64,000 bases of DNA, taken from NCBI GenBank assembly GCA_022841205.1, contig JALHCK010000006.1:1-64000 (forward strand), in the 5' to 3' direction. The DNA comes from Methanomicrobiales archaeon (lineage in GTDB: Archaea > Halobacteriota > Methanomicrobia > Methanomicrobiales > Methanospirillaceae). Shown in pieces: positions 59,380-64,000 of this stretch. The translations under genes were made by a program, and so were the position numbers. The number at the start of each line of letters is the position of its first letter. Position 1 is the first letter of the stretch. Below the pieces are notes generated by a model. It had not been told where the DNA came from. It did no database searches and saw only the letters and a program-made list of their open reading frames with translations.

Positions 59380-60840
59380 ATGAAGCGCCTCGGGCACCTG
59401 GCGATCATCGCCCACGATATGGGGGTCATCTTTGGGTTCCTCGCGCTGATCACCCTTGTCCCCCTCATCGTCGCCCTGGTATTCCGGGAATGGGAAATGA
59501 TAATCCCCATGGGATCGGTCCCCGTGATCTTTCTGTCTTTTGGGTTTCTCATTTCAAAGGTGCCGAAAAAGGCATACCCCCCCTCACTTTCCGTTGCACT
59601 CGTTGCGGTGGCTCTCACCTGGTTCCTCGTTGCCCTTGTCGGGGCTGTCCCCTTCACCCTCGCCCTCAATATTCCCTGGACCGATGGGATATTTGAGTCC
59701 ATGTCAGGCTGGACGGACACGGGTATAACCGTGATGACCTCGCTTGACAAGATGCCAAAAACCCTCATCTTCTGGCGGTCATTCACGCAGTGGCTGGGCG
59801 GTATAGGGGTGATCGCTTTCGGAATCGCCATGCTGTCCCGCTCTGGTTTGTCACAATCCCAACTCTACCGGTCAGAAGGGCGGTCTGAAGAACTCATGCC
59901 AAACGTTGTTTCGACAGGCAGGAGGATATGGGTAATCTATGTCGTCCTGACACTGCTCTCCATCGGTTTAATCCTCTTTTCAGGTGTCGCGCTCTGGGAT
60001 GCCGTGAACCTGGCAATGGTTTCCATATCCACGGGAGGGTTCTCTCCTCACGATGGCGGGATGGGCTACTATGACAATATCATACTCGATTTCCTGTTGA
60101 TCCCGGTGATGATTGCAGGTGCGCTTCCCTTCAAGGTGTATTTTATCACGTCGCGGGAACGATTCAGGAAGCTCTTCAAAAACCCGGTACTCCGGCTGAT
60201 TCTTGCCCTGACCCTTGTTGCCTCATCAATCGTGATCCTCAACCTGTATCTGTTCAATCATTACACACTGGTCGATGCTGCGAGGTTTGGAGGGTTTTCC
60301 ACCGTTTCAGGATTAACAAGTACAGGACTCCAGAACTCATCGTTCCAATGGGTTCCGCTCCCCATCATAATCATCATGCTCCTGATGCTGATAGGAGGAT
60401 CTTCGGGAAGTACGTCGGGTGGCATAAAAGTTGACCGTATTCTACTGGGATACGAAGGTTTGATCTGGTGGTTCAAACGCCTGTTCGTCCGGGGGAGCGT
60501 GATGATCCCCTTCAAACACGAAGGGAGGAATATCCCGGTCAGAATTTCAGAGCTCGAACTTTCGAAGAACATGCTGATCATCCTCCTCTACCTCTTGACT
60601 GTATTTATCGCGGTCATCCTGGCACTCCACCTTGCACCGACACAGCTGGAGATACATGAAGTAACTTTTGAAGTCATCTCTGCGGTGGGGAACAATGGCA
60701 TGGGATACGGGTATGTAACTGCTGCAAGCCCAATGTCCGTCAAGTGGCTCTTCATCTTCGTGATGTGGATTGGCAGGCTCGAGATAATCCCTGTCCTCAT
60801 CCTGGTGATGGGGCTGATCCGGGGTTTTGAGCCGAAGTAA
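59380..60840 (+). CDS. trkH: TrkH-type potassium channel subunit (second of a tandem pair)
   Basis: A 486-residue paralogue of the previous gene with very high identity, including its N-terminus (MKRLGHLAIIAHDMG). Pore loops are SGWTDTGIT, SISTGGFSP, SGLTSTGLQ and SAVGNNGMGYGY. In the first loop the T-G-T-G-F of copy one is T-D-T-G-I, which changes one selectivity position next to the key glycine. The pair arose by tandem duplication followed by divergence. Start ATG 59380. Confidence 0.9.
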   Translation: MKRLGHLAIIAHDMGVIFGFLALITLVPLIVALVFREWEMIIPMGSVPVIFLSFGFLISKVPKKAYPPSLSVALVAVALTWFLVALVGAVPFTLALNIPWTDGIFESMSGWTDTGITVMTSLDKMPKTLIFWRSFTQWLGGIGVIAFGIAMLSRSGLSQSQLYRSEGRSEELMPNVVSTGRRIWVIYVVLTLLSIGLILFSGVALWDAVNLAMVSISTGGFSPHDGGMGYYDNIILDFLLIPVMIAGALPFKVYFITSRERFRKLFKNPVLRLILALTLVASSIVILNLYLFNHYTLVDAARFGGFSTVSGLTSTGLQNSSFQWVPLPIIIIMLLMLIGGSSGSTSGGIKVDRILLGYEGLIWWFKRLFVRGSVMIPFKHEGRNIPVRISELELSKNMLIILLYLLTVFIAVILALHLAPTQLEIHEVTFEVISAVGNNGMGYGYVTAASPMSVKWLFIFVMWIGRLEIIPVLILVMGLIRGFEPK

Positions 60841-60971
60841 CGGGATTCGTTCATATCCCCTCAATGTTAAACCCATTGAATATTTCCGAATCATTGAATT
60901 AAACCTCATTACGAGGTCTTTTGATACTATCACAATCTTATTCAGCTTATACCCCCAGTTCGTTTTAAGCA

Positions 60972-61469
60972 ATGATCGTCGACCTGATGACGCTGTCCCG
61001 AATCGGTGTGGCCGCTATCGTCTGCTGGATCAATTTCGTCCTTATTGACCAGATCTTCAAACTGCCGGAGAAGGGAGGCGTAAGCGGAGCATCGGCCATC
61101 GCGAGGGAGATCGAACGGGGTAACGGATCGCTTCACGGCGGATATATGATGGGAAATATCGTCTCATCGCCTGATGCTTCAGCAGGGACCCTCCTCGCAT
61201 CCTGCGGAGTATATGCGGCCGGGATTCCCGGGGGCCTTTTTGCTGCGGTGCTTGTGTATATCGGGAACCGTATTTGCTACGATCCCGGTTATGCAGGAAC
61301 CACAGGATGTATAAGTGCCACATTTATTGTCTATGGATTTACCCGGATCGGGTTTGCCGCCTCGGATTTCATTGCCGGAATGGTTATTGCCATCCTCACC
61401 ATCCAGGGGATATCGTACATCCATGCAAGCAGGCTTCTTGCGAGGATCTGGGAGGTGAGATCGAGATGA
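60972..61469 (+). CDS. ehaB: energy-converting hydrogenase A subunit B-like (EhaB)
   Basis: A 165-residue membrane protein: NGSLHGGYMMGNIVSSPDASAG in the middle, then YIGNRICYDPGYAGTTG and a final helix. These motifs fit EhaB of methanogen energy-converting hydrogenase A, which uses an ion gradient to reduce ferredoxin with H2. It is the first gene of the operon here: no ehaA-like gene is found in the 131 bases before it. A TATA-like TTATAC is about 23 bases before the ATG and no ribosome site is seen, so the transcript may be leaderless. The stop overlaps the next ATG. Confidence 0.8.
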   Translation: MIVDLMTLSRIGVAAIVCWINFVLIDQIFKLPEKGGVSGASAIAREIERGNGSLHGGYMMGNIVSSPDASAGTLLASCGVYAAGIPGGLFAAVLVYIGNRICYDPGYAGTTGCISATFIVYGFTRIGFAASDFIAGMVIAILTIQGISYIHASRLLARIWEVRSR

Positions 61470-61720
61470 ACGGGCAGGAGGCGGCACTTCTCGTCTGCGG
61501 GGTTATTGCGATTTATGCGGCGATCCGGGTAATCCTTGAAAAAAATACGATGCGAAAATTGCCATTCCTGAATGTTGTTTCCTTTGCCATATCCGGATCG
61601 ATCGTCCTCATTACTCCTCACCCCCTGGCAATTCTCGCTGCTGCAGCGTATTTTGTTGGCTCAACGTTTGAATCGAATGCCATTGCGAGTACCTGGGCGG
61701 GAGGGCCAAAGAATGAATGA
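61466..61720 (+). CDS. ehaC: EhaC-like small membrane subunit
   Basis: An 84-residue membrane protein with two to three spans: ALLVCGVIAIYAAIRVILE, LPFLNVVSFAISGSIVLI and AILAAAAYFVGSTFESNA. Length and order match EhaC. The ATG overlaps the stop of the upstream gene (ATGA) and its end overlaps the next by 8 bases. Confidence 0.72.
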   Translation: MNGQEAALLVCGVIAIYAAIRVILEKNTMRKLPFLNVVSFAISGSIVLITPHPLAILAAAAYFVGSTFESNAIASTWAGGPKNE

Positions 61721-61949
61721 GATTTTCGCGGTAATCTACGGGGGGCTGATCGTCCTTGGCGCTCTTGCCACCATGGTCTCCAGGGACCCTTTTAATAAAT
61801 TAATTTCACTCGGCCTCCTCGTCGCCGGGGTTATGCCCTTCCTTTCAGACCGGGGGCTGCTCGATGTCCTCGCCGCAACGGCACTTATTGCACCCCTTTC
61901 CACCATTTTCGTTCTCATGGCATTGGGGAGGGATGCCCGTGAGCCCTGA
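61713..61949 (+). CDS. ehaD: EhaD-like small membrane subunit
   Basis: A 78-residue membrane protein: IFAVIYGGLIVLGALATMVS, then NKLISLGLLVAGVMPFLSDRG and ALIAPLSTIFVLMALG. It resembles the small antiporter-like subunits (MnhC/MrpC-like family) in energy-converting hydrogenases. It overlaps both neighbours. Confidence 0.72.
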   Translation: MNEIFAVIYGGLIVLGALATMVSRDPFNKLISLGLLVAGVMPFLSDRGLLDVLAATALIAPLSTIFVLMALGRDAREP

Positions 61950-62178
61950 ATTCGTCATCGGCCTCGTCATTATTCTCATCGGCACAGTGGCCTCGGCATT
62001 CCCCCGCCCCAAGAAGTATCTCGTGCAATTGATCAACCTTGAAATACCTGCCTGGGGGCTCCTGCTGGTGATGCTGTCCTATGACGAAGCCCTTGCGCTC
62101 CTCACCTTCGGGGGGGTCACTGCACTGTCCACTTTTATCTATGTACGGGTCATCCAGAAGAAGGAGGCAGCGGCATGA
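61939..62178 (+). CDS. ehaE: EhaE-like small membrane subunit
   Basis: A 79-residue membrane protein with two or three spans (VIGLVIILIGTVASAF, NLEIPAWGLLLVMLS, ALALLTFGGVTALSTFIY). Start is GTG 61939 because GGAGG lies about seven bases upstream; the ATG at 61933 directly abuts that site. Its end overlaps the next gene by 4 bases. Confidence 0.7.
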   Translation: MSPEFVIGLVIILIGTVASAFPRPKKYLVQLINLEIPAWGLLLVMLSYDEALALLTFGGVTALSTFIYVRVIQKKEAAA

Positions 62179-62615
62179 TCCAGAAAATATCCCGGATTAT
62201 TTCCAATTACGAAGTGATCATGCCGCTCTTTGCCGGTGCGGTCACCGTCCTCTTCATCATCGCCATCCTCTCCCTTCCACTTCCGTACCATGAAGACCAG
62301 CTGTATACAAAGACGATTAACCGATCGAGCACTCTCAATCCGTATGACAGGGGTGGGCTGCCGTTCACCGATGTGGTTATCAAAGCCCAGTATCCTGAGA
62401 ATTCTCCTACCGCAGGGTATGTCACCACCTACCTGACACCGCTATCGTGGTTCATTGCCAACAGCACACTCCATGCCGGGACCACCATTGTCGCCCATCC
62501 AGGGGGCATTCTCGATGAAATTCTTTACAATACCCGCGGGCTGGACACGGTGGTGGAGCCAACGATTCTCTTCATCGCTTTTGCGATTGCATCGTATCTT
62601 TTCAGGAAGGGATGA
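62175..62615 (+). CDS. ehaF: EhaF-like membrane subunit
   Basis: A 146-residue protein with one N-terminal span (VIMPLFAGAVTVLFIIAILS), a soluble extracytoplasmic part (LYTKTINRSSTLNPYDRGGL, STLHAGTTIVAHPGG) and a C-terminal span (PTILFIAFAIASYLF). It matches EhaF in length and layout. Four-base overlap with the upstream gene. Confidence 0.72.
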   Translation: MIQKISRIISNYEVIMPLFAGAVTVLFIIAILSLPLPYHEDQLYTKTINRSSTLNPYDRGGLPFTDVVIKAQYPENSPTAGYVTTYLTPLSWFIANSTLHAGTTIVAHPGGILDEILYNTRGLDTVVEPTILFIAFAIASYLFRKG

Positions 62616-62618
62616 AGG

Positions 62619-63221
62619 ATGTGGCAACAGTACTCGCTTGGACTCCTCCTTGTGCTGGTCGCCGGGGTCATTGCGTTCTTTGCCCTCGTCCTTGAAAAGG
62701 ACGATCTCCACCGCCTCCTCCTCATCGACCTCGTGGAAATCGCTTCGCTGGGAATCATCGCCCTCCTCGGGACAGATCTGGCCGAAGCCCTGATCCTCCC
62801 CGGACTGGTGGTCGGCATCGCAGAACTCCTCGCCCTTTCCCAGATCTACGTCATGAAAGAGGGGATAAAGGATTGCGTGGTGAAAGGACTGGACATCGAG
62901 GTGATTCAGGCCGATGCCCCTCTTATCATATCGATCCTCCTCATCATCTACGGGATAATCCTTTCAGGTTTTACCGGTGGAGGAATAGCGGGCCTCGGCG
63001 CAGTATTCTATATCATGTCCCGCGGGCACCGGGAAAAGTTCGAGCTGCTGGAGATTGCCGCCGGTATTTCATGGGCAGTCTGGATTCTCGCATTTTTCAT
63101 CTTCATGTCCTTCCCGGAGTACTGGCTCACTGCGTTATTCATGGCCGCTGTAGGGATCCTGCTGAAAGTAGCAGCAAAAATGGCCCTTGTCGGGACGATG
63201 TGGGGGGATAACCCATTATGA
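62619..63221 (+). CDS. ehaG: EhaG-like membrane subunit
   Basis: A 200-residue protein with about six spans. The segment LEKDDLHRLLLIDLVEIASLGIIALLGTDLAEALILPGLVVGIAEL carries charged residues inside the membrane, as in antiporter-related subunits. It follows EhaF by three bases. EhaG is the match by order and length. Confidence 0.72.
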   Translation: MWQQYSLGLLLVLVAGVIAFFALVLEKDDLHRLLLIDLVEIASLGIIALLGTDLAEALILPGLVVGIAELLALSQIYVMKEGIKDCVVKGLDIEVIQADAPLIISILLIIYGIILSGFTGGGIAGLGAVFYIMSRGHREKFELLEIAAGISWAVWILAFFIFMSFPEYWLTALFMAAVGILLKVAAKMALVGTMWGDNPL

Positions 63222-63871
63222 ACATTGCAGGCGAGCCATTCCTGGTTCTCGAATTCGCGGATGAACTGGTGTACCTCACTCCCTATACCACCACCCTGCT
63301 CCTGTTTGCCCTGGCCTTCACCATCTTTGCCATCATCAGTCGCCCGGAACGGCAGGTGGACATCGTTTTCGGGGGTGATGCTTTCTATGCAAAGAAAACA
63401 TCCCTCTCCGAAATGAGGTTCCGGAGGTTCATGGCCATCGCCTGCGGGCTTGCGTCCATGGGTGCGGTGGTGACGGGCGACATTTTCAATTTCACGCTCT
63501 TCATCTCCCTTGTCGGAATCTGCAATGTTGGAATTGTCGCCGCGGTGAAGATACGGCATGTACAGGAGGCGGCGTTTCAGTACGGGATTGTGGCACTGTC
63601 AGCAACCGTCCCCCTGTTCGGAGCGGCAGCACTGACCGCGGCTACCACGGGCACCCTTTCGATGATCGAACTGGGGAAAGCGACTACCGCCGCTGTCTCT
63701 CCAGTCATCAAAGCATTGCTGGTACTAGGCGTCATGGGGGAGGGGATGGCTCCGTTCTACGCTGCAAAAGCTGAAATGTTCAGGGCGCCTGGCGCGCCGT
63801 ACGTGATCATGTGCTCGCTCTCATCCCTCCTCATTTTCCTGAGGGTGATCGAGGTAGTCCTGGTGATATGA
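63218..63871 (+). CDS. ehaH: EhaH-like antiporter-type membrane subunit
   Basis: A 217-residue protein with about six spans: YTTTLLLFALAFTIFAII, MGAVVTGDIFNFTLFISLVGIC and VVALSATVPLFGAAALTAAT-like segments. GDIFNFTLFISL resembles the helix with the ion-conducting residues in MrpD/NuoL-like subunits. It overlaps EhaG by 4 bases and the next gene by 4. Confidence 0.72.
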   Translation: MNIAGEPFLVLEFADELVYLTPYTTTLLLFALAFTIFAIISRPERQVDIVFGGDAFYAKKTSLSEMRFRRFMAIACGLASMGAVVTGDIFNFTLFISLVGICNVGIVAAVKIRHVQEAAFQYGIVALSATVPLFGAAALTAATTGTLSMIELGKATTAAVSPVIKALLVLGVMGEGMAPFYAAKAEMFRAPGAPYVIMCSLSSLLIFLRVIEVVLVI

Positions 63872-64000
63872 TGCTGTCGAAAAGCCGGTTTGGTCTGTTG
63901 GCATTTGCATCGGGGTTTCTGATAGTGATAGGTTTCTTCCTTGAGTGGGGAGATTACCTGCCCTTCTGGGCATATGCAGCATTGCTCGTCTGTTGTTTCC
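63868..64000 (+). CDS. ehaI: EhaI-like small membrane subunit, cut by the window end
   Basis: The frame starts at ATG 63868, overlapping the EhaH stop (ATGA), with a second ATG next to it. The first 44 codons give a hydrophobic protein with two spans (FGLLAFASGFLIVIGFFLEWG, FWAYAALLVCCF). The gene continues past the window. The next genes of the operon, including the hydrogenase catalytic subunits, are outside. Confidence 0.6.
   Translation, partial: MMLSKSRFGLLAFASGFLIVIGFFLEWGDYLPFWAYAALLVCCF

Overview
The window reads as a chromosomal segment of a hydrogenotrophic methanogen of the order Methanomicrobiales, most likely Methanoregula-like. The evidence is a run of overlapping genes resembling subunits B to I of energy-converting hydrogenase A (Eha), a type III RuBisCO, an FmdE-domain protein, a small siroheme sulfite-reductase-like protein, a TiaS-like protein, an archaeal Nre repair protein, an intron-less class II tRNA-Leu, TATA-box promoters with apparently leaderless GTG starts, and GC-rich coding with AT-rich promoter islands. 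The species assignment is inference.

Layout. 1-8.6 kb is accessory: a cut-off IS481-type transposase, two MFS exporters, an orphan Dam-like adenine methylase, a TMEM175-type channel, and a chain of six very small, partly overlapping minus-strand genes (5172-6355). 8.8-11.9 kb holds a redox/stress cluster arranged around two divergent cupins: Dsr-like siroheme protein, NAC-type protein, zinc ribbon and a 2[4Fe-4S] protein. 12.3-17.6 kb carries three ion transporters (CPA1, NSS and CPA2 types). 17.7-18.2 kb is a decayed immunity-type gene. 18.2-22.4 kb is a five-gene minus-strand operon: FecBCD-type ABC importer, FmdE-domain protein and TrmO. 22.5-31.2 kb is mixed metabolism: CGGC protein, J-domain protein, cysteine desulfurase-like enzyme, methyltransferase, hydrolase, macro domain, PEP mutase/isocitrate lyase-type enzyme, flavin oxidoreductase, UbiA prenyltransferase and SagB-like nitroreductase with a tiny zinc ribbon.

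31.4-38.3 kb contains RuBisCO, two YkgJ-type cysteine-cluster proteins, an unusual rubredoxin-rubredoxin-TPP enzyme fusion, two more TrmO paralogues (one frameshifted) and an isochorismatase-fold hydrolase. 38.4-47 kb has type-4 uracil-DNA glycosylase, a CNNM/CorC protein, an iron-sulfur flavoprotein, a GntP permease, an Acg-type nitroreductase with SemiSWEET, a thiamine-binding protein, a CBS protein and an ABC-2 exporter. 47.1-49 kb is a two-gene ATPase/TOPRIM-like cassette that looks like a defence system. 49.3-51.9 kb is an ACT/homoserine dehydrogenase/TiaS-like operon. 52-57 kb has a ferritin-VIT1 fusion, rubredoxin with its regulator, a V4R regulator with repeated operators, SixA-like phosphatase, a frameshifted membrane gene, Nre protein and tRNA-Leu. 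57.8-60.8 kb holds tandem TrkH paralogues, and 61 kb to the window end the Eha operon.

Themes. Potassium/sodium handling is strongly represented (TMEM175-type, CPA1, CPA2, NSS, two TrkH, CNNM), and iron-sulfur/rubredoxin redox chemistry recurs. The most interesting candidates are the double-rubredoxin TPP enzyme, the ATPase/TOPRIM pair and the micro-gene operon. All function calls come from reading motifs in the translated sequence; no database search was run.
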